Position numbers and translations under genes: made by a program. A stretch of DNA of 64,000 nucleotides from Trichomonas vaginalis G3 (lineage: Eukaryota > Parabasalia > Trichomonadida > Trichomonadidae): NCBI RefSeq assembly GCF_026262505.1, contig NC_067204.1:19136860-19200859 (forward strand), in the 5' to 3' direction. The notes beneath the pieces were generated by a model. That model saw only the letters and a program-made list of their open reading frames with translations. It searched no databases and was not told where the DNA came from. Each line of letters starts with the position of its first letter. Within the stretch, counting starts at the first letter, position 1. Shown piece by piece: positions 20,954-29,905 of this stretch.

Positions 20954-21355
20954 ATGGACGCACAGAACTTAGCGAATGCACAGCAACCTGGACAACCAAA
21001 CCCAGAGAATATTCCAAATGAAGTTAGAATACAAACTGCAATGGCAAACTATGGTCAAGTGCCAACAGATGTACAAATGCAAACTGCCATGTCAAATGAC
21101 GCTGCGTTAGGTTTGCCACCATGGTATGCAAATATGAGATGGAAAAAGTTTTATACAAACCCTGAAGTGGGATATAAACAACTTTATGCAGATGACGCGA
21201 ACACAGGAGTTGACCCAGAATATGTTTTCTACCAGAGGAGAAACAGAATGTATGAGCTCCAGTTAAAGAATGCTATGGAACTCAACAGGAAACGTAAGAG
21301 ACTAGGCGACATTAGATTTTTACATATAGTAAAATGGGTTTCTTTGGAAGAATAG
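20954..21355 (+). CDS. Hypothetical Gln/Asn-rich protein (133 aa)
   Basis: Not recognised. The N-terminal half is rich in Q, N, P and A with a repeated phrase (VRIQTAMANYGQVPTDVQMQ, then TAMSND). The C-terminal half is aromatic and basic (WYANMRWKKFYTNP, RRNRMYELQLKNAMELNRKR). It lies among small structural-type genes, so a minor virion role is possible. No membrane segment. Confidence 0.5.
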   Translation: MDAQNLANAQQPGQPNPENIPNEVRIQTAMANYGQVPTDVQMQTAMSNDAALGLPPWYANMRWKKFYTNPEVGYKQLYADDANTGVDPEYVFYQRRNRMYELQLKNAMELNRKRKRLGDIRFLHIVKWVSLEE

Positions 21356-21572
21356 GAAACTTCTTTCGAAATGTTGGAAGAGTATATGGAATGGAATAAA
21401 ATCTGTCGGAAGAGTATGGAACGGAGTCAAAAAATTGGTAAAAGAGTAGGTCAGTTTGTTTGGTATTATACCTAAAGACCCTGAACCAGAAGAAAAAGCT
21501 CCTGTTATACAACAGCCTGAACCTGCACCACAGTCAAGTTGGCAACCAAATCCAACACCTCAACCGTATTAA
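21334..21572 (+). pseudogene. Minor-capsid-like amphipathic protein of Polinton A
   Basis: Begins MGFFGRIGNFFRNVGRV, an amphipathic, membrane-active-looking N-terminus, and the region ends in a Pro/Gln-rich tail (PAPQSSWQPNPTPQPY). The layout is like the protein at 25275-25674 and reminds of adenovirus protein VI-like minor capsid proteins; that comparison is by layout only. It overlaps the end of the preceding gene. Confidence 0.4.
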
Positions 21573-22422
21573 AAAATTATATTTTACCGTTCGATAGTAG
21601 TTGTATATGAAACTAAGTTCTAAGTAAAACGCATGGTATAATGGAACTATTCTCTTTCTTCCATCTGTTGTAAACCATACTTGAAAGTCTGAAATACTTC
21701 CACTTGGTGGTTCGATAAACTTTGTAGGTTTTTCGTAAAAGTCATTTGCCAAGCATAAGAAAGAGTTTTGTGCACCAGAAAATGAAGCATGAACTATAAT
21801 AGCATCTGAGTCGAAAACATTTTCATATGTTCCATTAGGGTTTTCGACTTCATAAAAGTCCGGTTACTGGATATTCTGCAGGCTGATTTAACATCCTCAG
21901 AAATCTATACCATGCCAAGTTGTTATATTTTGTAGAAATATAAACGTTTTCTCCAAGGTCTTCTATTCTATTGATTTTAACAGTTGCATTTTTCCTGTCA
22001 TATATAATATCGAGATGGTACTCTCCCTCGTCAATGTTATACTGCTTTGCATATTCGATATAGATGTCGTTTATTTTTTTCTTGAAAAGCTTGAAGAGTT
22101 GTTTCTAAGTTTACAAGCAAATTCACTTGTAAAAGTTTTCCCTGTTCAAATTTCTCATACGTACGTTTTTCTTTGTTATAGTATCGAACTTCAAAACCGA
22201 CTGTAAATGGGAAACCATGTATGGCTTCTGAAATGAACTTCATTCTACGAAAGCCAATAGCTTTTGTGACAGATGGGTCTCTTAACCATCTTAACGGTAG
22301 TCAAAACGATAGCCTTCATGCTTTACGGTCTCTGTCTCAAACTTTTGACCGACATTCGTAAAAAGTTCATCTAATGGTTTAGTTGTAGCAACTCTTGAAT
22401 TTTCTTTTTCTATTGGAAGCAT
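21573..22422 (-). pseudogene. Paralogue of the 286-aa protein, opposite strand
   Basis: The minus strand encodes segments clearly related to the protein at 27450-28310. For example, 'KPLDELFTNVG' matches 'KPLDYIFTNAG', and 'EPPSGSISDFQVWFTTDG' matches 'EPPSNSFSDFQVWFTTNG'. It is an older, inverted duplicate within element A. The function is unknown; the conserved aromatic, beta-rich C-terminus suggests a structural or receptor-binding protein. Confidence 0.7.
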
Positions 22423-22464
22423 ATTTTATCTTATCTAGAATAAAAGTCAAATGAAACAGCGTCT

Positions 22465-22602
22465 ATGAGAGAAATACAACACAACCGACAACTCATTATA
22501 CAAGCTCTAAATAAAGAAACAACAAACTTTTCAAACTATTCTAAGATACTGAGTCATGAAAGAAGGAAACTTAAAACTGACATTAAACCCAATGACAGAT
22601 GA
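22465..22602 (+). CDS. Possible small basic protein (45 aa)
   Basis: An open frame MREIQHNRQLIIQALNKETT... ending KPNDR, basic and helical, that overlaps the beginning of the fibre region in another frame. It could be real or chance; nothing similar is recognised. Confidence 0.25.
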   Translation: MREIQHNRQLIIQALNKETTNFSNYSKILSHERRKLKTDIKPNDR

Positions 22603-24303
22603 GTTTCTATTTCAAGACAATAAACCATACTGTCTGTATAAATCCAACAAAAGGAACTTTAAACGAGAAACCTATAAAAGAACTTCTTTTGAAAGCAGAT
22701 GTACAACAAAGCAGACAAAACATATGTAGACGATGCAATAGCAAAAGAAGAAGAAAGAGCTGACAAAGCTTATGCAACAAAAGAACATACTCATCCTGAA
22801 ACTAGCAGACAAAACATATGTTGACAATAAAATGTCAAGTGAAGTGACAAGAGCTGAAAACGAATATTCTAAAAAGACTCATACACATACCATTGCAAAT
22901 ATTGCAAACTTACAAAAACCTTAAACAGTAAAAGTGCCGTTGGACATACACATACCATTGCAATATTGCAAACTTACAAGAAACCTTAAACAGGAAAAGT
23001 GACGTTGGACATACACATACCATTGCAAATATTACAAACTTACAGAAAACCTTAAACAGTAAAAGTGCCGTTGACATACACATACCATTGCAAATATTGC
23101 AAACTTACAAGAAACCTTAAACAGGAAAAGTGACGTTGGACATACACATACCATTGCAAATATTGCAAACTTACAAGAAACCTTAAACAGGAAAAGTGAC
23201 GTTGGACATACACATACATCTTCTGAAATAACAGACTTAAACGTTAGCCTTGAAAATAAAGCAGATAAAACAGATGTCAATAAAATATACCAAAGTTTAG
23301 TTGGAACAAAAAATATTGAAACTATTGTTGGTGACTTTTCTTTCAATGAAGAAAACAAATATTTTAGATGGCAGTTTGTACATTCCTTAAAAAATGGTAT
23401 ACGGTATAAACTCATTCCGAAAAATAACAATGAAATGTATGTAAGCTATAAAAAGAACGATGGTACACAAGTTAAAGTTCCATTAGACAACAACTGCTAC
23501 TTAAACTTATATGGAGACGAACAAAAGAAATATTTCCGAGTTTATGAAATGACAGATATGACATTGCCTGACCCAGCTCCAGCACCATACTATTATGACT
23601 ATGGAGATGACAACAGAACACCACATGTAGATGAACAAAAGCTAACATTATATTTAGATTTTTATAGATATAAAAGATATAATGCAATAGAAAAAACGAG
23701 AATAGTATACTATTATGAAGATGACAGAAATAAATATTATAGTCAAGATTTTACCTACCCTGAAAACATAAGATTATATTATAAAAATATTCTGACTTAA
23801 ACCAGAAGAAACCTGAAATAGTTGCACTATATTTTAAGTTCAAAAGAGACAATCCTATAATATCTCATATGTTTGATTTAATGAACCCAGTAGGTTCTAT
23901 TTATACATCTATGGAAGCAAGAGGTCCTCAAGTAATGTTTGGTGTTGGTGCATGGGAACAAATAGTCGACAGGTTTTTGTATTGTGCAAACTCTTCAAAG
24001 GAAACAGGTGAAAGTAAAACGATTTCAGGTGAAAACTTACCTGCGCACAGTCACTACATAGATTAAGTTACATCTCAAGCAGGTTGGCATAAGCATAGAT
24101 ATTGGGATTGGTCAGGAATGACAAAAGGTCAAGGATATGATGTTAAAGACGACGTTAAGTTTGCTATAAATTGTTACTGGGATGACACGCAGGGAGAAGG
24201 AAACCATACACATTTTGTTTCAGGATATACGCAAACAACGGGACAAAGTAAAGAATACATGCCACCTTACATGACAGTTTACGCATGGTATAGAATTGCT
24301 TAG
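22555..24303 (+). pseudogene. Phage-like tail-fibre/collar protein of Polinton A
   Basis: The region reads in three parts. First, heptad-like repeats ADKTYVDNKM... and 'KSDVGHTHTIANIANLQETL', typical of phage tail fibres. Second, a beta-rich middle (NYETIV... EENKYFRWQF). Third, a C-terminal collar-type domain: 'NPVGSIYTSMEARGPQVMFG', 'GAWEQIVDRFLYCA', 'GENLPAHSHY', 'GNHTHFVSGY' and 'YMPPYMTVYAWYRIA'. The PVGSIY...WE.I.DRFL...HSH...PPY..VY.W pattern is the bacteriophage tail-fibre C-terminal signature. The likely role is receptor binding on the particle. It belongs to the broken element. Confidence 0.8.
22878..23215 (+). repeat. ~66-bp tandem repeat in the fibre region
   Basis: About five copies of a unit containing CATACACATACCATTGCAAA and CTTACAAGAAACCTTAAACA. 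Each codes for one HTHTIANIANLQETLN-KSDVG motif of the fibre shaft. Copies are nearly identical, so the array was amplified recently. Confidence 0.85.
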
Positions 24304-25257
24304 TCGTCATTTTCAACTTCTTTAGCATATTCGTCAGGAGTTGTCTTATATTTGTTAGGAACTGTCTTTGAAAGTATACCACCTTGAACTTTGACAAGTT
24401 TGAAACGAGGTCTGGCAATAGTAGTTTTATCTTCTGCTTGCAGTCTGTACATTTTGCCATGTTTGCCTAAAACTTCATAATATTCTCTTGTATACTTTCT
24501 TCTATTTTTACGAACACGAATGTGAGTACCTGTCGAGTTCCCATTGTTGTCATAGTCAATAGTATTTTCATATGGGTCGCGTTTAGGTATTTCTATTTTA
24601 CTTTGTCACCTTTCTGAAGTTTGAAGCCCGGCATTCTTTCTGTTTCTTTTGTCTCTTTTGACTAAATTATTAAATATATAGTCTTTCTCTAAGTCAGGGT
24701 TGTTTTTCATTTCTTCGGGGAATGGTTTCCCAAACCTTTTTGTTTACGGTTATTGTAAATATTTAAAACTTGTCTCATCTTTGCCATGGAGAAGTGTCTA
24801 TATTTGTCGTCATATGACATTTCATTTGCTTCACCACCTTGTGGTTGGTTTAAGTCTCTTAACATTTTTATACAACCGTCAATGACACCAAGAGCAGAAT
24901 GGTTTTGGTCGACAATGAAATATTGGTTTACATTTTTTGAACGCAGATAGTTTTTTACATCATCTGATTTGAAAGAACTTCACAGTCAGATGTCAGTTTT
25001 GTTGGATGGTATTTGTCAACGAATATTGTCAAAGCTGCTAAGATATCTAAAATATTTTTGGACTGTAATGGTATGGCTTCACAGTATCTTGTGTTTTGAC
25101 CGACAAATATTAGCCAGTATGGTGGTCCATCTGTTCTAACTCTCGGAATGTTTTCCAAGATATCCATAAACCAAGCATTTGGTGTTGAACTAAAGATTTT
25201 TATCATGAGTGCTTTCTGTTGCCTTAGAAACATAGGGTCCTTGTTTGGATTCGTCAT
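24301..25257 (-). pseudogene. Retroviral-type (rve) integrase of Polinton A
   Basis: The DDE core begins with 'NAWFMDILENIP', then 'WLIFVGQNTRYCEAIPL' and 'YHPTKLTSDCE'. A basic, SH3/chromo-like C-terminal part (GTHIRVRKNRRKYTREYYEV, YRLQAEDKTTIARPRFKLVK) matches the arrangement of Polinton integrases. It would insert the element by end joining at the terminal repeats. A second copy is at 63502 onward in element B. It is part of the broken element. Confidence 0.85.
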
Positions 25258-25274
25258 TTTTTAACCCATAAGAA

Positions 25275-25674
25275 ATGGGTTTATTTGGCGCGTTAGCAGG
25301 AGTTGCATCCAGATTTTTACCCGCAGTAGGGAACAATAGCCAGAGGTGTATTTGGAGTTGGAAGAAGATTTGAGTACATTAGGTATACTTAAAGAGAAAG
25401 CACAACCTATTATACAAACTGTACAGAAAGGTTGGGATGTAGCACGAGATGCAACAAATCTTATTCCAAATCCTGAAACAAGAGGAAAAGTTCAAGGATG
25501 GATGGACAATGTAGGAAGACAAGCAGGAAACTATTATAACAAAGCAAATGACTACTATAACCAAGCAGGACACTATATGGACCAAGGTGAAAGATTCTTT
25601 AACAGAGGATATAACCATGCACAACAATGGGTAAACAATAACCAACCTCAACCGCCTCAAACGTGGGAATGTAA
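25275..25674 (+). pseudogene. Minor-capsid-like protein with amphipathic N-terminus, Polinton A
   Basis: The region begins MGLFGALAGVASRFLPAV, an amphipathic helix, continues with 'KAQPIIQTVQKGWDVARDAT', then a Tyr/Asn/Gln-rich repeat stretch (NYYNKANDYYNQAGHYMDQG) and a Pro-rich end. The homologue in element B is at 63085-63484. The position beside the integrase and the membrane-active N-terminus fit a protein VI-like minor capsid role; this is inference from layout. Confidence 0.45.
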
Positions 25675-25692
25675 AGTTTTTACTGAGATGAA

Positions 25693-25846
25693 ATGAACAA
25701 TACAGCATTGAGACAAATGGGTTCAAAGATGGATTTGTCGGCTTCCAGCAGTTACACAACGTGTTTGTCAAGTTCTTCCTATACCTCAGGAAGTTTTAGA
25801 CCGACTTAAAAAACAACAACAACCAGTTGAAAACAAACCAAACTAA
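25693..25846 (+). pseudogene. Homologue of the 50-aa protein of element B
   Basis: The start (MNNTALRQ) and end (QEVLDRLKKQQQPVENKPN) match the small protein at 62913-63065 of element B. It is Pro/Gln-rich at the end. The function is unknown. It lies in the same order between the amphipathic protein and the 194-residue protein in both elements. Confidence 0.55.
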
Positions 25847-25865
25847 AATTTTTTACTGAGATGAA

Positions 25866-26450
25866 ATGACCGAAGAAGTTGAAACGGTAGATTTGACACC
25901 ACAAACAAAAAGTTCAGAACCATTGTCAAAACCTGTCAAAGAACTTACAGATGAAGAGAAAAATTCAATAATAGAAAGTGCCAGGTCTGGAAATACAAAC
26001 CCTAACTATAAAGTCACTTTTCATAAAAATGGAACGGCAAGTATCTCAAAAAAGAAACAGACTCTCACAAATAAAATATTGAAGTCTGAAGGAGCTTTCG
26101 AGACAACAGATGGAAAAGTTTACTTCACTGACCAACAGTTCATTATAGAACATCTCATTGACTTAGAGTCGAAATATTCTAAACTTTACAACAAACACAA
26201 AAAGTTGAAAGGAAAACAAAAACAAATGGCATATGATATTTATGAAGATGTTGACGACACAACTATTCCTGCAAGTGAGGTAAAGTCAGCGGAACCGAAA
26301 AGTGACGAAAAACCGATAGAAGAAGAGAAACCAAAAACTGAAGATAAACCAAAACCAAAGTTTAGTTTCCAAACTAAACCAAGTCAACCTTCATTAGCTG
26401 GTATGGGTTGGCGTCAAAGACTTATGGCTTCAGGCGGTTATGTAAAGTAA
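25866..26450 (+). CDS. Conserved Polinton protein (194 aa), unknown
   Basis: Looks whole. Three parts: an acidic N-terminus (MTEEVETVDLTPQ...), a central basic region with a coiled-coil stretch (LESKYSKLYNKHKKLKGKQK), and a low-complexity E/K/P-rich segment ending in GMGWRQRLMASGGYVK. The copy in element B (62309-62893, minus) is about 96% identical by eye. A structural or DNA-organising role is possible. Not recognised as a known family. Confidence 0.75.
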   Translation: MTEEVETVDLTPQTKSSEPLSKPVKELTDEEKNSIIESARSGNTNPNYKVTFHKNGTASISKKKQTLTNKILKSEGAFETTDGKVYFTDQQFIIEHLIDLESKYSKLYNKHKKLKGKQKQMAYDIYEDVDDTTIPASEVKSAEPKSDEKPIEEEKPKTEDKPKPKFSFQTKPSQPSLAGMGWRQRLMASGGYVK

Positions 26451-26828
26451 AGAGAAAAAAATATTTTTTTATTTTTATTTGAAATGTACGCTGAGTCTGT
26501 CGCAAAAAGACCGTTGGGAAAACATAGATGAAGATGTCTTAACAAAAACATTGACGATGAAGTCCATGAGAAATTAGATGAAGAAAGTTCATGAGAAATT
26601 AGATGAAGAAAGTTCATGAGAAATTAGATGAAGAAAGTTCATGAGAAATTAGATGAAGAAAGTTCATGAGAAATTAGATGAAGAAAGTTCATGAGAAATT
26701 AGATGAAGAAAGTTCATGAGAAATTAGATGAAGAAAGTTCATGAGAAATTAGATGAGAAATATGAAATGGCATACCATTTAAAATAAAACATTTTTTCAA
26801 AAAAAAATATTTTTTTATTTTATTTGAA
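26451..26828 (+). repeat. 25-bp tandem array copied from a KilA-N gene
   Basis: About 26563-26758 holds roughly eight copies of AAGTTCATGAGAAATTAGAT plus GAAGA. The same sequence occurs once inside the KilA-N gene at about 28998-29023, where it codes VHEKLDEE. Left of it (26482 on) is a duplicate of the first ~40 bases of the HNH gene (ATGTACGCTGAGT). Both ends carry the AT-rich promoter-like motif. Confidence 0.85.
26800..26822 (+). promoter_or_regulatory. AT-rich gene-start motif before the HNH gene
   Basis: AAAAATATTTTTTTATTTT-type motif, about 7 bases before the ATG at 26829. The same motif precedes many genes of both Polintons at short distance, so it is probably a core promoter or initiator of these elements. 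Confidence 0.5.
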
Positions 26829-27413
26829 ATGTACGCTGAGTTTGTTGGAAAGGACCGTTGGGAAACTTGTTTGTTAGATGAGAAATATGAAATTCACTGT
26901 TGTGAGTCATTTGAAGTCAGAAAAAAAGAGACAAAAAGAGTTTTAAGCGAATGGGAGCAAAATAACGGATATGCTATGATGAGTATGAGTGGGAAACGCT
27001 ATCTTAAACATGTTGTCATTGCAACTCATTTTATACCAAACCCTAACAATCTACCTCTTGTAGACCATATAAACCATATAAGAAATGACAATAGACTTGA
27101 AAACTTACGCTGGGTCACTTGTTCTGAAAACAGTAAGAACATAGGCAAATTTCGAGATATTGTATTCGAATTTGTCGACGAACTAGAAGATGAAGCAATT
27201 GAAATTACAGACTATGGCGAGCATACGTTTGAGTTTTACTACTATAGCGAAGAACAAGACTCTTTCTACTTTTATACCGGCGTAAACTATAGGAAATTAC
27301 AAGTATGTTTTACTAAGGAAGGCTATGCTTATGTAAACACTAGAGATACAGATGGAAAAAACGTTAAAATATTTCTTAACAAATTCAAGAAGCTATATGG
27401 CATACCATTTTAA
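26829..27413 (+). CDS. HNH homing-type endonuclease (194 aa)
   Basis: Looks whole. The central 'PLVDHINHIRNDNRLENLRW' followed by VTCSENSKN is the HNH_3-type homing-nuclease signature found in phage and giant-virus genes. The His pair after 'VDHIN' and the Asn of 'NRLENL' are the metal-site residues. The N-terminal part (YAEFVGKDRWETCLLDEKYE) may be a NUMOD4-like DNA-binding segment, and the C-terminal ~75 residues are acidic and aromatic. Such free-standing nucleases move themselves and neighbouring DNA by cutting. Its position in the block where element B has PolB suggests a role in the module exchange; this is inference. Confidence 0.8.
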   Translation: MYAEFVGKDRWETCLLDEKYEIHCCESFEVRKKETKRVLSEWEQNNGYAMMSMSGKRYLKHVVIATHFIPNPNNLPLVDHINHIRNDNRLENLRWVTCSENSKNIGKFRDIVFEFVDELEDEAIEITDYGEHTFEFYYYSEEQDSFYFYTGVNYRKLQVCFTKEGYAYVNTRDTDGKNVKIFLNKFKKLYGIPF

Positions 27414-27449
27414 AACGTTTTTAAAACAGTATATTTTTACATATATAAA

Positions 27450-28310
27450 ATGCTTCAGGTTGAAAAACAAAGAACAAAAGTAGCAGATACAAAACCGTTA
27501 GACTATATCTTTACAAACGCTGGCAGGACTATATCAGATGAAGAAATTTCATCCGGAGCTTACAGGTTTGACTATCCAATTCGTTGGCTTCAAAGTCCTT
27601 CAGATGCAAAGGCAATAGGATTTAGAAGAGTTTTGTTTTCAAATAGAACTAACGCGTTTATGTTCGCAGTATATTTTCATGGGCAGTATAAAGGTTCTGA
27701 TGGTCTTATAGACAAATTTGACGAAATGAGAATCTTTACAGTTCGTTCAGACGAAAGTCTTGAGAAAACTCTAAATGACTTTCAAACTCAAATAAACAAA
27801 TACTATTGGGAATTTCAAGAAAAATACGACTCTTTACTAAATGGAACATACTATCTGAAACTAGAATATGACAAGATGAACTCCACCGTTTCATTTCAAA
27901 AGATTGAAATTAACCCTCCAAGAGATACGGAGTTTTTATTTTGGCAAGTAGACAAACGTTCTTGGGCACAATTTCTTCGGTTACTAAACCAGAACGAACC
28001 ATTACCACCAGATGGTCCATTTAAATTTATACTTCCACCAGCAGATTTGACAGTTTATAGAAACGTGTTTGACCCTCAAAATGTTATGTGCCATGCAAGT
28101 TTCAGTTCAAGCAACAATAGTTTTCTATGTATTGGTAAGGACTTTTATGACTTTGCTTCTAAATTCTACGAACCACCTAGTAACAGTTTCTCTGACTTTC
28201 AAGTCTGGTTCACAACAAACGGTGTGCAGCATATAATACCACTATACTATGACTTTTATCTCGAATTGTCTTTCATATACAACTACGGAAAAGTGCTGAA
28301 AAAGTATTGA
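27450..28310 (+). CDS. Hypothetical beta-rich protein (286 aa)
   Basis: Looks whole. No known family is recognised. Tyr/Phe-rich alternation and conserved blocks 'YRFDYPIRWLQSPSDAKAIG', 'ECSRF'-free middle and 'PPSNSFSDFQVWFTTNG' suggest a beta-rich structural domain. An older inverted paralogue lies at 21573-22422. A virion-surface or receptor-binding role would fit its neighbours but is not shown. Confidence 0.6.
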   Translation: MLQVEKQRTKVADTKPLDYIFTNAGRTISDEEISSGAYRFDYPIRWLQSPSDAKAIGFRRVLFSNRTNAFMFAVYFHGQYKGSDGLIDKFDEMRIFTVRSDESLEKTLNDFQTQINKYYWEFQEKYDSLLNGTYYLKLEYDKMNSTVSFQKIEINPPRDTEFLFWQVDKRSWAQFLRLLNQNEPLPPDGPFKFILPPADLTVYRNVFDPQNVMCHASFSSSNNSFLCIGKDFYDFASKFYEPPSNSFSDFQVWFTTNGVQHIIPLYYDFYLELSFIYNYGKVLKKY

Positions 28311-28612
28311 AAAATATATTTTAGATCTCACCAGGTCCCTCGGTCCCTCGGTCCCTCGGTCATTTTAACTTCTCTGAAAAAGTGTGACAACATGACATTT
28401 TGACAACAGTCCAGGAAGTAGATTTCATCGTATTCTTTCACCCGTTGAATTTTGTATAAAAAAGCACCCGCCGGAATTCCGGCAGGTGGTATATTCTTCA
28501 CGAAATGCTTGTTTTGAGGTCGAGCCACAAACGAATGTCCGACGGTTAAGCCACAAACGAATGTCCGACGTACCACCCAAAAATATTTTTTATTTTTATT
28601 GTAAGAACTGAA
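28311..28612. other. Intergenic cassette with tandem and palindromic repeats
   Basis: Contains CCAGGTCCCTCGGTCCCTCG... (an 8-base unit, three to four times), a segment GTGTGACAACATGACATTTT, a palindrome at 28465-28488, and two copies of GCCACAAACGAATGTCCGAC (28523-28570). Related cassettes lie at 29300-29510, 31430-31555 (inverted) and, with other cores, 58320-58590. The AT-rich promoter-like motif at 28579-28600 ends it. Confidence 0.7.
28579..28600 (+). promoter_or_regulatory. AT-rich gene-start motif before KilA-N gene
   Basis: AAAAATATTTTTTATTTTTA, 13 bases before the ATG at 28613; same motif as before other Polinton genes. Confidence 0.5.
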
Positions 28613-29275
28613 ATGACAGTCGAAGCAAAAACGTTCACGAACAAATCTAATGGCGAAACATTCACAAAAGGCACTTACAACGGTATTGAAGTCTTACGTA
28701 GAGACAAGGATGGTTATATAAATGCAACAAATATGTGTCAACAGTTTAGGAAAGACTTTAGAAAGTTGTTGGAAAATAAGTCCTGGGAAGAGTATTTTAA
28801 GGCATTTTGTGAAGAATATACCACCTGCCGGAATTCCGGCAGGTGCTTTTTATACAATGTTAATGCAGGAATTCCCGATGAAATCAAACAGGTTAGAGGA
28901 ACGTATGTAGACCCAAGACTCGTAAACTATATAGCAATGTGGGCTTCTCCAAAATATTGCATAGCAGTTGGAAAAATTATGGACTCCATAGACAAGAAAG
29001 TTCATGAGAAATTAGATGAAGAAGAACTTGAAGATACAGTAGAGAATGCTAAACCTTTGTTCGAAGAAGAAGTTAGAAAAATGCATGAAAAACAAATAGA
29101 ACATGAACATGAGATATGTTCTGGTTATAGAGACTCTCCATACGAACTAAACCAATGGGAACAAGAAGATTTAAAGAGAGAATTTAGAGAATATGAACTC
29201 GCTAAAGTTTCATTAGAAGCTACAGAAGAGAGGTTAAAAGGTTGGGGTCCTTTTGTACAAAAATATTTTGAGTAA
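28613..29275 (+). CDS. KilA-N domain protein with palindromic insert (220 aa)
   Basis: Looks whole. The KilA-N pattern is clear: 'LRRDKDGYINATNMCQQFRK' then 'VRGTYVDPRLVNYIAMWASP' (residues ~28-130). KilA-N is a DNA-binding domain of large DNA viruses and phages. A charged coiled-coil tail follows (HEKLDEEELEDTVE..., EEVRKMHEKQIEHEHE). Between the two blocks, residues ~70-80 (TTCRNSGRCFLYN) are encoded by a perfect 24-base palindrome (28822-28845) plus flanks, part of a ~58-base unit also present inverted upstream at about 28453-28510. This looks like an in-frame palindromic insertion. Confidence 0.85.
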   Translation: MTVEAKTFTNKSNGETFTKGTYNGIEVLRRDKDGYINATNMCQQFRKDFRKLLENKSWEEYFKAFCEEYTTCRNSGRCFLYNVNAGIPDEIKQVRGTYVDPRLVNYIAMWASPKYCIAVGKIMDSIDKKVHEKLDEEELEDTVENAKPLFEEEVRKMHEKQIEHEHEICSGYRDSPYELNQWEQEDLKREFREYELAKVSLEATEERLKGWGPFVQKYFE

Positions 29276-29299
29276 ATGAACCATTTTATTTTTATTGAA

Positions 29300-29510
29300 T
29301 TCGGCAAAAATATATTTTAGGGTAGATGGTTTTTAGGTGGAACCAGGTCCCTCGGTCCCTCGGTCCCTCGGTTAAACGAACTTCTCTGAAAAAGTGTGAC
29401 AACATGACATTTAGACAACAGTCCAGGAAATAAACTTCTTCGTATATGTTTTGTCATGACTTCTTCGTATATGTTTTGTCACCCGTTGAATTTTCATGAA
29501 TTTCCTTAAG
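29300..29510. repeat. Intergenic cassette, second copy
   Basis: AAAATATATTTTAG end, CCAGGTCCCTCGG tandem core (29343-29372), GTGTGACAACATGACATTTA, a duplicated 26-base segment (CTTCTTCGTATATGTTTTGT), and the closing CCGTTGAATTTTCATGAATT. Same family as 28320-28460. Confidence 0.7.
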
Positions 29511-29539
29511 ATAGAAAAAAGTGAGTTAAAATGAGATGT

Positions 29540-29905
29540 TTACTGAACTGGTTGGATGTCACCTTCTGTAGTTATGTAGAACGGCTGACCCGAGAAGTGT
29601 AAGAGTCCTCGGAGAATTTGGTTCATTCTTGGGAAAGGGTTCTCTCTGTTTGGAAGTAGTATCCAAGGACGCTTGGCAAAGAACTTGAGAAGAGCTTCTT
29701 TCTTCATCTCCTTTATGTTGTCGTAGGCTGTCCCGTCTGGTATTTGAATTGGAATTCCAGTCGAAGTCTCGAGATTCAAGGCACCTCTTCCAGACAACCA
29801 GAAGCCGAGGGACTTGTTGGCTTTGTCCTTGCCCAAGTACTGCTTAACAACTTCATTTATCTCTATAAGGTAAATTACCTCATCTAATGGCTCGATGTTG
29901 TCCAT
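29540..29905 (-). CDS. Hypothetical protein with 'YLIEINE' N-terminus (121 aa)
   Basis: Looks whole. The N-terminus 'EPLDEVIYLIEINEVVKQYL' is shared with the protein at 59590-59787 in element B ('EPTDEAIYLIEINELVKDFL'), but the rest differs. The remainder (GFWLSGRGALNLETS, KRPWILLPNRENPFPRMNQI) is not recognised. Its start codon is directly beside a 22-base tandem array, as is that of its relative in element B. Confidence 0.55.
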   Translation of the reverse strand: MDNIEPLDEVIYLIEINEVVKQYLGKDKANKSLGFWLSGRGALNLETSTGIPIQIPDGTAYDNIKEMKKEALLKFFAKRPWILLPNRENPFPRMNQILRGLLHFSGQPFYITTEGDIQPVQ

